Shown piece after piece: positions 6,438 through 13,472 of a DNA stretch of 13,933 nucleotides. Under the pieces are notes generated by a model that saw nothing but the letters and a program-made list of their open reading frames with translations, was not told the origin of the DNA and did not search any database. The DNA is from Anaerolineales bacterium UBA6663 (GTDB lineage: Bacteria; Chloroflexota; Anaerolineae; Anaerolineales; UBA6663), in the NCBI GenBank assembly GCA_002455335.1, contig DKKP01000358.1:1-13933 (forward strand). Reading direction: 5' to 3'. A program made the position numbers and the translations under genes. Each line of letters begins with the position of its first letter. The stretch's first letter is position 1.

Positions 6438-7691
6438 ATGGATTCGGATTCAAAGCCAACTTCCGGCGAAAGCCCCAACTGGCGCCCCAAACTGCGCGCG
6501 ATCGACATCCGTCCTGTGATGCACGAGGACGAGCCCTACTACATGCTGCGCGATCCGCATCAGCTGACCGATGAGGTGCTGCTGGTGCCCGAGGCCCTTG
6601 GCCCGGCGCTCAGTCTGTTCGATGGCAGCTGGGACGCGCTCCAGATCGAGTCGATCCTGACCATGCGTTATGGGCTCGAGTTGCCGGTTGGGATGTTGGG
6701 CGCGTTGATCAAGTCGCTGGATGAAGCTTATATGCTCGACAACGCCAACGCCTCCAATGCTCAGGCCCAGCGATTGGCCGACTATCGCAATGCGCCACAT
6801 CGGCCGCCGACACTGGCCGGGGCATCGTATCCGGCCGAGCCCGAGGTGCTCAGACAGATGCTCGACCTGTACCTCGAGCAGGCCGGGTCGATCCAGGCCG
6901 CGCCAGCTGATTGGCCAGGGTTGTTAAGCCCGCACATCGACTTTCAGCGAGGCGGGGGTGTCTACGCCAAGGTTTGGAAGCGCGCGGCCGCCATGGCTCG
7001 TGGGGCCGATCTTGTGATCATCCTGGGAACGGATCATTACTCGCCGATCCCGGGCAGCCTGACCCTGACCCGCCAGAGCTACGCCACCCCCTATGGCGTG
7101 CTCCCGACCGATACGGCGACTGTGGATGCGTTGACCGATGCGCTTGGCCAGGAGGTGCTTTCCGGTGAGCTTCGCCATCTCGGCGAGCACTCGATCGAGT
7201 TGGTGGCAATCTGGCTGCACCACATGCGCGGCGGGGAGCCGGTGCCCGTGGTGCCGATCCTGACCGGGTCGTTTGCCGAGTATATGAGCGAGGGTGTTTC
7301 GCCGCTGACCGATGGCCGTCTCAAACGCCTTGTCGAGACGCTCAAAGCGCAAACCGCCGGGCGCCGGGTGCTTGTGGTCTCGTCGGGCGACCTTTCGCAT
7401 GTCGGCCCGGCCTTCGAGGGTGAGCCGCTCAACGCGAACGACAAGCGTCTGCTCCAGGCTGACGACGCCCAGGTGGTCGACCTGCTCTGCGACGGCGACG
7501 ATGAGGGTTTCTACAACGCCCTGCAGAGGACGCGGAATAGCACAAACATCTGCGGTCTGTCGCCGACCTATCTGGCGATGAAGGTCATGGGCGCTGTCGA
7601 AGGCGAGCGTGTCGCCTATGATGTCTGCCCGGCCGATGGCGCCGAGACCTCGGTGGTGACGATCGCAGGGCTGGTCTTTGAGTCGATCTAG
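6438..7691 (+). CDS. MEMO1-family protein (AmmeMemoRadiSam system protein B)
   Basis: 417 residues. The MEMO domain starts near residue 129 (PTLAGASYPAEPEVLRQM) and runs to the end; it has the fold of class III extradiol dioxygenases. Candidate metal ligands match those of human MEMO1: H166 in LLSPHIDFQRGG, H200 in ILGTDHYSP and C372 in TNICGLSP. Other family motifs are HLGEHSIELVAIWL and VVSSGDLSHVGP. Human MEMO1 binds iron; the bacterial role is not established. The first roughly 125 residues (RPVMHEDEPYYMLRDPHQLTDEVLLVP onwards in part) form an added domain, perhaps for binding a ligand or partner. The usual genomic partners AMMECR1 and a radical-SAM protein are not in this window. ATG 6438 is preferred over GTG 6435 because TGAGG (6426-6430) then sits 7 bases upstream. 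Confidence 0.9.
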   Translation: MDSDSKPTSGESPNWRPKLRAIDIRPVMHEDEPYYMLRDPHQLTDEVLLVPEALGPALSLFDGSWDALQIESILTMRYGLELPVGMLGALIKSLDEAYMLDNANASNAQAQRLADYRNAPHRPPTLAGASYPAEPEVLRQMLDLYLEQAGSIQAAPADWPGLLSPHIDFQRGGGVYAKVWKRAAAMARGADLVIILGTDHYSPIPGSLTLTRQSYATPYGVLPTDTATVDALTDALGQEVLSGELRHLGEHSIELVAIWLHHMRGGEPVPVVPILTGSFAEYMSEGVSPLTDGRLKRLVETLKAQTAGRRVLVVSSGDLSHVGPAFEGEPLNANDKRLLQADDAQVVDLLCDGDDEGFYNALQRTRNSTNICGLSPTYLAMKVMGAVEGERVAYDVCPADGAETSVVTIAGLVFESI

Positions 7692-7700
7692 CGACCGCAT

Positions 7701-7750
7701 GGTGCGTGGGGCTGCCGCGCTCCATCGCGGCGCCGTTCGCACCAAGCCCC
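7701..7750 (+). other. Complex hairpin region after the MEMO1-family gene
   Basis: Nested inverted repeats: GGTGCG/CGCACC (7701-7706/7738-7743) encloses GCCGCG/CGCGGC (7714-7719/7726-7731), and GGGGCT/AGCCCC (7708-7713/7745-7750) offers an alternative, pseudoknot-like pairing. There is no T run. It may be a weak terminator for the upstream gene; nothing more can be said. Confidence 0.35.
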
Positions 7751-7784
7751 CGATCTGCAAGGACACTTCGAGGACTCGGCTATG

Positions 7785-7812
7785 TTGACAAATGTTCTAA
7801 TTTCGGTATACT
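7785..7812 (+). promoter_or_regulatory. Strong sigma-70 promoter of ssb
   Basis: TTGACA (7785-7790), 16-base spacer, TATACT (7807-7812): the best promoter in the window. Transcription should start near 7819, giving a leader of about 80 bases. The leader holds a small hairpin, ACAGGC/GCCTGT (7840-7845/7852-7857), and ends with Shine-Dalgarno AAGGAG (7885-7890), 8 bases before the ssb ATG. Confidence 0.85.
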
Positions 7813-7898
7813 TAAGGGTAGCCTTCCGGTAACGTTCAAACAGGCAATTGGGCCTGTCTCCCCCTCACTTACAACCGGCGGGATAAGGAGCATTCCCC

Positions 7899-8330
7899 AT
7901 GTATCAGAAAGTCACCCTTATTGGCAACCTGGGCCGTGACCCGGAGCAGCGTTACACGCCTTCGGGCCAGGCGCTGACCAACTTCAGCGTCGCCACGTCC
8001 GAGAAGTGGACGGGTCAGGATGGCCAGCCCCAGGAGCGGACGGTCTGGTGGCGCGTCTCGGTCTTCGGCAAGCAGGCCGAGACCTGTGCCCAGTACCTGC
8101 GCAAGGGTTCGAAGGTCTACGTGGAGGGCCGCATGCAGGCCGACCCGAAGACCGGTGGGCCGCGGATCTGGTCCGGCCAGGACGGCGCGCCGCGAGCGTC
8201 CTTCGAGATCACGGGCACAACCGTGAAGTTCCTCTCGAGCCGTGGCGAGGGCGGTTCGTCTGGTGGCACAGCGCCGATGCATGAGCCCGAAGGGGCCATG
8301 GCCGAAGACACCGACGACATCCCGTTCTAG
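7899..8330 (+). CDS. ssb: Single-stranded DNA-binding protein
   Basis: 143 residues. N-terminal OB fold (about 1-108) begins with the classic MYQKVTLIGNLGRDPEQRYTPSGQALTNFSVA in part and contains VWWRVSVFGKQAETCAQYL and KGSKVYVEGRM. A short flexible linker (about 110-133) leads to the acidic C-terminal tip DTDDIPF, which docks SSB partners such as repair and replication proteins. It should form tetramers that coat single-stranded DNA at forks and repair sites. It is driven by its own strong promoter and Shine-Dalgarno and followed by a terminator. Unlike in many bacteria, it is not placed between rpsF and rpsR. Confidence 0.97.
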   Translation: MYQKVTLIGNLGRDPEQRYTPSGQALTNFSVATSEKWTGQDGQPQERTVWWRVSVFGKQAETCAQYLRKGSKVYVEGRMQADPKTGGPRIWSGQDGAPRASFEITGTTVKFLSSRGEGGSSGGTAPMHEPEGAMAEDTDDIPF

Positions 8331-8390
8331 GGCAGAGCGTCGGGCAACCGATCGCTGCGACGATCGCCGCGGCTTGATGAAGGCTACGCA

Positions 8391-8436
8391 GGCCCGACCT
8401 TGAGGAGCTCCTGTTCCCGAGGTCGGGCCGTTTTGT
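8391..8436 (+). terminator. Intrinsic terminator after ssb
   Basis: Ten-bp perfect stem GGCCCGACCT/AGGTCGGGCC (8391-8400/8420-8429) followed by GTTTTGTGTGT. The 19-base loop contains the self-complementary AGGAGCTCCT. No promoter is visible between it and the next gene (8458), so read-through may feed the downstream operon. Confidence 0.85.
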
Positions 8437-8457
8437 GTGTCAGAAGGGAGTTGATGG

Positions 8458-8766
8458 ATGACCGAGCCTGCACCAAAACCCCAGATCCAGATCGAACTGC
8501 CGGCTGGCCTCGAGCCGATCTACGCGAATTTCGCCCTGGTCGTCCATTCGCCCTCGGAGGTCATCATCGACTTTGCGCGGGTGATGCCGAATGTGCCGCA
8601 TGGGCGGGTCCAGACGCGAGTGCTCATGACGCCCATCAACGCCAAGCTGTTTCTGCGCGCCCTGGCTGACAACCTCGCGCGCTTCGAGGCACAGTACGGC
8701 GAGATCACGATCCCGAGCGGGCTCGCCGATCAACTTTTCCGAGGGGGAGGCAAGGACGGAGCATGA
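8458..8766 (+). CDS. DUF3467 family protein
   Basis: 102 residues of a small soluble protein of unknown function resembling DUF3467. Recognisable core: YANFALVVHSPSEVIIDFA, then a segment ending RVLMTPINAKLFLRALADNLARFE, a beta-rich start followed by an amphipathic helix. There are no cysteines, signal peptide or TM segment. ATG 8458 has Shine-Dalgarno AAGGGAG (8444-8450) 7 bases upstream; ATG 8454 is out of frame. Its stop overlaps the start of the translin-family gene by ATGA, implying translational coupling. It opens the DUF3467-translin-Cas4-like block. Family match is from memory of the conserved pattern; function is unknown. Confidence 0.82.
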   Translation: MTEPAPKPQIQIELPAGLEPIYANFALVVHSPSEVIIDFARVMPNVPHGRVQTRVLMTPINAKLFLRALADNLARFEAQYGEITIPSGLADQLFRGGGKDGA

Positions 8767-9389
8767 ACAACCTGGAAGCGATCGCGGAGCGTATCCGCAC
8801 GAATTTCGCCGCGAAGAATGCGGCGCGCGACTCGGCGGTTGGGCGCTCGCGAACCCTGATCCGCCACTGCTCGCTGTCGATCCGAGCCTCGCACCGTGAT
8901 GAACGCGACGAGGCCCGACGCCAGCTCGAGGCCGCGCGCGAGATCGTCGAGGCAATCCGCACCGACCTGGCTGGCTATCCGGATCTCTATCACGCGGGGT
9001 ACACGCAAGACGCGCTCAAGGAGTACGCCGAGGCCAGCATCGTGTTTGCGCTCTTTGCGGGTGATGCATTGCCCGAGCCGGAGGCGCTTGGCGTCGAGCA
9101 CGCGGCCTACCTCAACGGGCTGGGCGAGGCGGCCGGCGAGCTGCGACGGCGGGTGCTCGACATTATCCGTCACGATCACGGCAATACCGCCGAGCGCCTG
9201 CTTGAGGCCATGGACGAGATCTATCTTCTATTGGTGACGATGGACTATCCGGATGCGATCACGGGCGGCCTGCGTCGGACCACCGATCTGGTGCGCGGCG
9301 TGACCGAGCGCACTCGCGGCGATCTGACGCTCAGCCTGCGCCAGGCGCGTCTTCAGGACGAGCTGCGGCGCCTTTCACCCGACGTCTGA
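8763..9389 (+). CDS. Translin-family protein (Translin/TRAX-like)
   Basis: 208 residues, almost wholly alpha-helical. Family hallmarks: an N-terminal helix region with RTLIRHCSLSIRASHR, the segment YPDLYHAGYTQDALKEYAEASIVFAL (71-96, in part), LGVEHAAYLNGLGEAAGELRR, and a C-terminal MDEIYLLLVTMDYPDAI followed by LRRTTDLVRGVTERTRGDL. Eukaryotic translin and TRAX form the C3PO RNase and bind RNA and single-stranded DNA; archaeal homologues form octamers with RNase activity. E87 and E90 in KEYAEA fit the paired glutamates of the TRAX active site, with D161 or D164 as candidate third acid. Bacterial and archaeal members are often mislabelled haloacid dehalogenase; no HAD motif DxDxT is present. 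It overlaps the neighbours on both sides (ATGA and TGATG). Confidence 0.82.
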   Translation: MNNLEAIAERIRTNFAAKNAARDSAVGRSRTLIRHCSLSIRASHRDERDEARRQLEAAREIVEAIRTDLAGYPDLYHAGYTQDALKEYAEASIVFALFAGDALPEPEALGVEHAAYLNGLGEAAGELRRRVLDIIRHDHGNTAERLLEAMDEIYLLLVTMDYPDAITGGLRRTTDLVRGVTERTRGDLTLSLRQARLQDELRRLSPDV

Positions 9390-9640
9390 TGGCAGACCCG
9401 ACGCGGCGAGCCTTGATCCGGGCTTCGGAGATCGGCACGTACATCTTTTGTGCGCGCGCCTGGTGGCTGCAGCGTGTCGAAGGGCTCGAGCCCGGAAATG
9501 TCGCCCAGCGGCTGGCCGGCGAGGCCTATCATGCCTCGCATGGCCGACGGATCTGGGCCGCGACCCAGCTGCGCCGTCTGGCATGGGCCCTGATCGTCGT
9601 GGCGATCGGTCTTTGGGCTTTATGGCAGTGGGGCGGGTGA
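9389..9640 (+). CDS. Cas4-like nuclease, N-terminal half with C-terminal TM helix
   Basis: 83 residues. The soluble part (1-58) resembles the start of Cas4/RecB-type PD-(D/E)XK nucleases: IRASEIGTYIFCARAWWL with C21, a candidate first ligand of the Fe-S cluster, then QRLAGEAYHASHGRRI with H48/H51, matching the family's G-x-x-x-H motif. One TM helix (about 62-80, LRRLAWALIVVAIGLWALW) ends at the stop, with arginines on its N-terminal side, so the soluble part should face the cytoplasm. It lacks the catalytic acids, which are in the next gene 6 bases downstream. The start overlaps the translin stop as TGATG. Either a true split gene or a recent break of a single ORF; the former is favoured because both halves have sensible starts and ends. 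Confidence 0.75.
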   Translation: MADPTRRALIRASEIGTYIFCARAWWLQRVEGLEPGNVAQRLAGEAYHASHGRRIWAATQLRRLAWALIVVAIGLWALWQWGG

Positions 9641-9646
9641 GGCGCC

Positions 9647-10165
9647 GTGGAGTCGTTCTTGACCCTGGTGGCGCTGCTGCTGGCGGCGCTGGTCTTGCTC
9701 CGTCTGGCGGGCTGGCTTCGCTCTGATAGCGGGCTCCCGACGGGTGATGTCGTAAGCAGTGACACGCGCGCCTGGGGCGTCATCGAGGCGCCGCTCGTGT
9801 CACAACGGCTAGGGCTGACAGGCCGCCCGGACTATCTCGTACGCGAGCGCGGCAATCTCGTGCCGATCGAGGTCAAATCGGCCGCTGCGCCAAAGAACGG
9901 CCCGCATCTGGCGCATGTCTTACAGCTTGCGGCTTATTGCGCCCTGGTCGCCGAGGTGTATGGCGAGCGGCCGGCGTATGGGTTGATCAAGTATCGCGAT
10001 CGATTGCTGCGGGTGCCGTACACCGACGCGCTCGAGCGCGAGCTTCGGGCCACGCTTGACGAGATGCGCGCCGGCCTTGGCACGGACGGGCTTGATCGAT
10101 CGCACGAGCATCCCGGACGGTGTCATGGCTGCGGATTGCGTGAAGCGTGCGATCAGGCTTTGTGA
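9647..10165 (+). CDS. Cas4-like PD-(D/E)XK nuclease, C-terminal half with N-terminal TM helix
   Basis: 172 residues starting at GTG 9647, with GTGAGG 4 bases upstream. One TM helix (about 4-23) followed by basic residues predicts the C-terminal domain in the cytoplasm. Nuclease core: D62 in LTGRPDYLV, E75 and K77 in VPIEVKSA, Q93 in VLQLAAYC, then YGLIKYRDR. The end carries C159, C162 and C168 in GRCHGCGLREACDQ, three of the four cysteines of the Cas4/AddB type Fe-S cluster; the fourth would be C21 of the preceding gene. Together the two ORFs rebuild a full enzyme with a TM hairpin between the two halves. The expected activity is exonuclease on DNA; no CRISPR genes are nearby, so this is a stand-alone Cas4-like protein. 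Confidence 0.85.
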   Translation: MESFLTLVALLLAALVLLRLAGWLRSDSGLPTGDVVSSDTRAWGVIEAPLVSQRLGLTGRPDYLVRERGNLVPIEVKSAAAPKNGPHLAHVLQLAAYCALVAEVYGERPAYGLIKYRDRLLRVPYTDALERELRATLDEMRAGLGTDGLDRSHEHPGRCHGCGLREACDQAL

Positions 10166-10179
10166 GCATCTGGCGCGGC

Positions 10180-10185
10180 TATAAT
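10180..10185 (+). promoter_or_regulatory. -10 box (TATAAT) of the NAD kinase-recN transcript
   Basis: A perfect TATAAT 15 bases after the nuclease stop. Predicted start near 10192, giving a leader of about 70 bases to ATG 10262. The -35 region is weak. An ATG at 10184 overlaps this box and so would not be in the transcript. Confidence 0.6.
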
Positions 10186-10261
10186 GCCGCGTGCATGGCT
10201 GGGTGTGTGGCTCAGGGTCGGACGGAGCGCCCTTGAGCCGACAGGTAGCGACAGGATTTCT

Positions 10262-11110
10262 ATGAGCGGTTTGGCGGCGGATCGCCTGCTTGTGCTCTAC
10301 AACCCGCATGTGAGGCGCGCTATCGAATTGGCCGCCGAGATCCGACACTGGGTTGACCCCAGGGTGCCGGCGCTCTCGGTCGACGATCCGGCGGTGCGCG
10401 ACTTAGTGGCCGCTCACGATCTGGTTGTAGCTTTAGGCGGAGACGGCACGATGTTGCGCGCCGGACGGTTGACGGCCCCTTACGGCGGGCAGGTGTTGGG
10501 TGTCAACTTCGGGCGGCTCGGTTTTTTGCCCGAGGTTCAGCCCGATGACTGGCAGCCTGCGCTCGAGCGGGTGTTGGCCGGCGAGGGCCGGGCCGAGGCG
10601 CGCATGATGCTGCGCATCGAGCAGGTGCGGTCGGGCGCTGTGTTGAGCACCGAAGACTCGCTCAATGAGGCCGTGGTCGGCCGAGGCGCACAGGCGCGGA
10701 TGTCGCGGATCGAGGCGCGGATCAACGGCGACGTGCTCACGACGTATGTGGCAGACGGCCTGATCTGCGCGACGCCGACCGGCTCGACAGCCTACGCGCT
10801 CGCCGCGGGTGGGCCGATCCTGCCGCCGGAGAACGAGAACATCCTGCTCGTGCCGATCGCGCCGCACATGAGTATGGAGCGCACGATCGTGCTCCCGGGC
10901 AATGCCACGCTCGAGATCGAGGCCGAGATCGACCTCGACCATCAGGCGAGCCTGAGCGTGGACGGCCAGCGCGAGATCATGCTGGCGCCCGGCGACGTGG
11001 TGCGTGCGACGCGTTCGCCCTTCGTGGCGCGTTTCACGCGGTTGCGCGCGCCGCATTATTTCTTCGCGACCCTTGTCGAACGACTGACCAATGGGCGCGG
11101 CCATAGGTGA
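10262..11110 (+). CDS. nadK: NAD kinase
   Basis: 282 residues; phosphorylates NAD to NADP in the cytoplasm. Signature GGDGT motif at 59-63 (VVALGGDGTMLRAGR), then GVNFGRLGFLPE, the EDSLNEAVVGRG segment with the conserved NE pair, TPTGSTAYALAAGGPI, the PIAPHMSMERTIVLP region and SVDGQREIMLAPGD near the C-terminus. The frame is open upstream to an ATG at 10184, but that ATG lies inside the predicted -10 box and the extra residues are unlike the family, so ATG 10262 is preferred; AGGA about 8 bases upstream is a modest ribosome site. NAD kinase next to recN is a common bacterial arrangement, here with one gene in between. Confidence 0.95.
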   Translation: MSGLAADRLLVLYNPHVRRAIELAAEIRHWVDPRVPALSVDDPAVRDLVAAHDLVVALGGDGTMLRAGRLTAPYGGQVLGVNFGRLGFLPEVQPDDWQPALERVLAGEGRAEARMMLRIEQVRSGAVLSTEDSLNEAVVGRGAQARMSRIEARINGDVLTTYVADGLICATPTGSTAYALAAGGPILPPENENILLVPIAPHMSMERTIVLPGNATLEIEAEIDLDHQASLSVDGQREIMLAPGDVVRATRSPFVARFTRLRAPHYFFATLVERLTNGRGHR

Positions 11111-11119
11111 TGAATTGCG

Positions 11120-11659
11120 ATGACGACGCTGGAGAACCAAGACACTGTGCGCTGCTGCCCGAATCAGGTCGGGCCGGCTTCGCTCCGCTGTTACAAATGC
11201 GGCAAACCGATCTGTCCGAAGTGCGCGATACGCACTCCGGTAGGCTATAGCTGTCGCGACTGCGTCCGCCAGCACCAAAAGGCCTTCGACACGGCCGAAT
11301 GGTTCGACTATCCGGTCGCGGCCGTGATCTCGGCGATCGCAGGCGGGCTGGGCGGGCTGGTCGTCTCGTTCGTCGGTTTCTTCGTGATCCTGATCGCGCC
11401 GGCCGTCGGGGCAGGCACAGCCGAGATCGTGCGCTTTGCCGTGCGGAAGCGCCGGGCGCGCTATCTGGGCTGGGCGGCCGGCGCGGGCTTCGCCTTTGGC
11501 GCGCTGGCCCTGCCGGCCTGCAACTTGCTGATCAGCCTGTTTGCCGGCGGTTCGACAGGGCTTGGGGGACTCTTCCTCCTGATTTGGCCCCTGATCTATG
11601 TGGTCCTCGGCACCGGTGCGTTGATTGGCCGGTTGCAGGGGATCGTGCTCGGACGGTGA
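11120..11659 (+). CDS. Zinc-finger (B-box-like) multi-TM membrane protein
   Basis: 179 residues. The N-terminal 50 residues form a B-box-type zinc finger with cysteines C12/C13, C24, C27, C32, C35, C45 and C48 (RCYKCGKPICPKCAIRTPVGYSC in part), a module often found at the N-terminus of rhomboid-like or other small membrane proteins. About four TM segments follow: two within 65-105, one at about 117-140 and one at about 150-172, with the basic loop RKRRAR (109-114) between. No rhomboid GxSx or catalytic histidine is seen. It lies 9 bases after nadK, with AGGTGA overlapping the nadK stop as a ribosome site, and 1 base before recN. Function unknown. Confidence 0.8.
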   Translation: MTTLENQDTVRCCPNQVGPASLRCYKCGKPICPKCAIRTPVGYSCRDCVRQHQKAFDTAEWFDYPVAAVISAIAGGLGGLVVSFVGFFVILIAPAVGAGTAEIVRFAVRKRRARYLGWAAGAGFAFGALALPACNLLISLFAGGSTGLGGLFLLIWPLIYVVLGTGALIGRLQGIVLGR

Positions 11660-11660
11660 T

Positions 11661-13412
11661 ATGTTGCGTCGATTGCTCGTCCACAACCTGGCCATCATCG
11701 AACAGCTGGATCTCGTCTTCGAGCCCGGGTTTGTGGTGCTGACGGGCGAGACGGGCGCGGGCAAGTCGATCATCATCGATGCGCTCGGGCTTGTGCTGGG
11801 TGGCCGGGCAGATCCGACCCTGGTGCGGGCGAGCGCCGAGGCGGCGCGAGTCGAGGCGTCTTTTTCGCTCCATGGATCGAACCAGACGGCGCTCAATGCC
11901 TTGTTGACGCGAGAATCGCTGGATGACGAGGGCGGCGAATTGGTGCTTGCCCGTGAAGTGCGTCGTGAAGGACGCAGCACGGCGCGGGTCAACGGGCGAT
12001 TGGTCAGCGCTCCGGTTCTGCGCGAGATCGCCGAGTTGCTCGTCGACGTTCATGGCCAGGGCGATCACCTTTCGCTCCTGCGGCCGCGCGAGCACGTTTT
12101 CATGCTGGATCGATTCGCCGGGCTCGAAGGCGAGCGCGAGAAGTTCGCGACCCGGGTGCGCGACGTGGCCGCGATCCGCCATGAACTCGAGGCTCTGCGT
12201 CAGAGCGAACGTGAACGCGAGCGCCGGCTCGACATGCTGGATTTCCAGATCCAGGAGATCACGGCGGCGCGCCTGAAACCGGGTGAGGAGGCGAGCCTGC
12301 TTCAAGAGCGCGCCCGGTTGGCCAACGCCGAGAAGCTGGCGGCTCAGGCCGATGACGCGTTAAAGGCGTTGGCGGGTGACGAAGAATCGGACGGCGCCGC
12401 CGATTTGCTTGGCAAGGCGGCCCGCTCATTGGCAGCGCTGGTTCGGATCGACACCGGGCTTGCTGAGCCGCAGACGACAGCTGCCGCGCTTGCCGAACAG
12501 GTGCGCGATCTCGGCGCGACCCTCAGCCACTACCGCGAACGTCTCGAGCACAACCCAAAGCGCCTCGATGCGCTCGAAACGCGGCTCGAAACCCTGAGCC
12601 GCCTGCAACGCAAATATGGTGAGCGGATCGAAGAGATCCTGGCCTTTGCCGAGCGTGCGCAGGCCGAGCGCGATACCCTGGCAAACGCATCGGGCCGGAT
12701 CGCCGAGCTCACGGCTCAGGAATCGACGCTGCTGGTCGAGATCGGACGTCTGGGGGAGGCTCTCTCGGCTCGACGGCGGCAGGCCGCTCGCAAGCTGGGT
12801 TCTGGGATCGAACGCGAGCTCGCCGACCTCAAAATGGCGCGGGGTCGCTTCAGCGTGGCGCAGGAGCGCCGGCCTGATCCGGACGGCGCGCCGTCGGAGG
12901 CCGGGCCGGTTGCGTTCGACGCGACGGGCCTCGATCGAATCGAGTTCTTGATCGCGCCGAACCCGGGCGAGGGGCTCAAGCCCTTGGCCAAGATCGCATC
13001 GGGTGGCGAGGCGGCCCGGTTGATGCTGGCGCTCAAGGGCGTCCTGGCGCAGGCCGATCCCACGCCGACGCTTGTGTTCGACGAGATCGATCAGGGGATC
13101 GGCGGGCGGGTGGGCTCGGTCGTCGGTCGTAAGCTATGGGCGATTGCCGCCGCCGGCGGCCATCAGGTGATCTGCATCACACACCTGCCGCAGCTCGCCG
13201 GTTACGCCGACCAGCACCTCAAGGTCGAGAAGCTGCTCGAGGGTGGGCGCACGACGACGCAGGTGCGGGTCCTTGTCGGAGCTGAACGCCCGCTCGAGAT
13301 CGCGCAGATGTTGGGCGGCTCGGGCGAGAAGATCCGGGCCAGTGCAGAGGAGTTGCTCGGCGAGATCGCGGCCGACCGTGCACAGGTCGGAGGCAATCGA
13401 TCGAGACGCTGA
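11661..13412 (+). CDS. recN: DNA repair protein RecN
   Basis: 583 residues, normal for RecN, an SMC-like ATPase acting in double-strand-break repair. N-terminal Walker A GETGAGKS (29-36) with LRRLLVHNLAIIEQLDLVF before it; a long coiled-coil pair (about 150-390) rich in E, R, A and L; then the ABC signature ASGGEAARLMLALK (S447-E450), Walker B VFDEIDQGIGG (D474, E475) and the switch ICITHLPQLAGYAD. An ATG at 11625 is in frame but overlaps the upstream gene, and family proteins begin MLRRL or similar, so ATG 11661 is preferred. The last cysteine-free tail ends in GGNRSRR. No LexA-type operator could be recognised nearby, and it probably shares the nadK transcript. Confidence 0.96.
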   Translation: MLRRLLVHNLAIIEQLDLVFEPGFVVLTGETGAGKSIIIDALGLVLGGRADPTLVRASAEAARVEASFSLHGSNQTALNALLTRESLDDEGGELVLAREVRREGRSTARVNGRLVSAPVLREIAELLVDVHGQGDHLSLLRPREHVFMLDRFAGLEGEREKFATRVRDVAAIRHELEALRQSERERERRLDMLDFQIQEITAARLKPGEEASLLQERARLANAEKLAAQADDALKALAGDEESDGAADLLGKAARSLAALVRIDTGLAEPQTTAAALAEQVRDLGATLSHYRERLEHNPKRLDALETRLETLSRLQRKYGERIEEILAFAERAQAERDTLANASGRIAELTAQESTLLVEIGRLGEALSARRRQAARKLGSGIERELADLKMARGRFSVAQERRPDPDGAPSEAGPVAFDATGLDRIEFLIAPNPGEGLKPLAKIASGGEAARLMLALKGVLAQADPTPTLVFDEIDQGIGGRVGSVVGRKLWAIAAAGGHQVICITHLPQLAGYADQHLKVEKLLEGGRTTTQVRVLVGAERPLEIAQMLGGSGEKIRASAEELLGEIAADRAQVGGNRSRR

Positions 13413-13416
13413 AACA

Positions 13417-13448
13417 AGAAGACCGCCGATCGAGGTCGGCGGTCTTCT
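13417..13448. terminator. Bidirectional terminator between recN and the zinc-ribbon gene
   Basis: A perfect 13-bp stem (13417-13429 with 13436-13448) and 6-base loop, starting 4 bases after the recN stop and ending 24 bases from the stop of the convergent gene. T-rich sequence follows on the minus strand (TCTTCTTGTTTC), less so on the plus strand. Confidence 0.8.
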
Positions 13449-13472
13449 GACATCACGGTGATGGGCTGGCGC

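Noticed and set aside
8763..9389. Haloacid dehalogenase as the identity of the translin-like gene
   Set aside because: That label is a common carry-over error; no HAD catalytic DxD motif is present and the helical pattern fits translin.
10184..10261. Upstream ATG as the start of NAD kinase
   Set aside because: This ATG overlaps the predicted TATAAT and the extra 26 residues do not resemble the family.
10433..11992. 519-codon open frame on the minus strand spanning nadK, the zinc-finger gene and the start of recN
   Set aside because: It crosses three well-supported plus-strand genes and its product is low-complexity, rich in R, A, D and H, without a motif.
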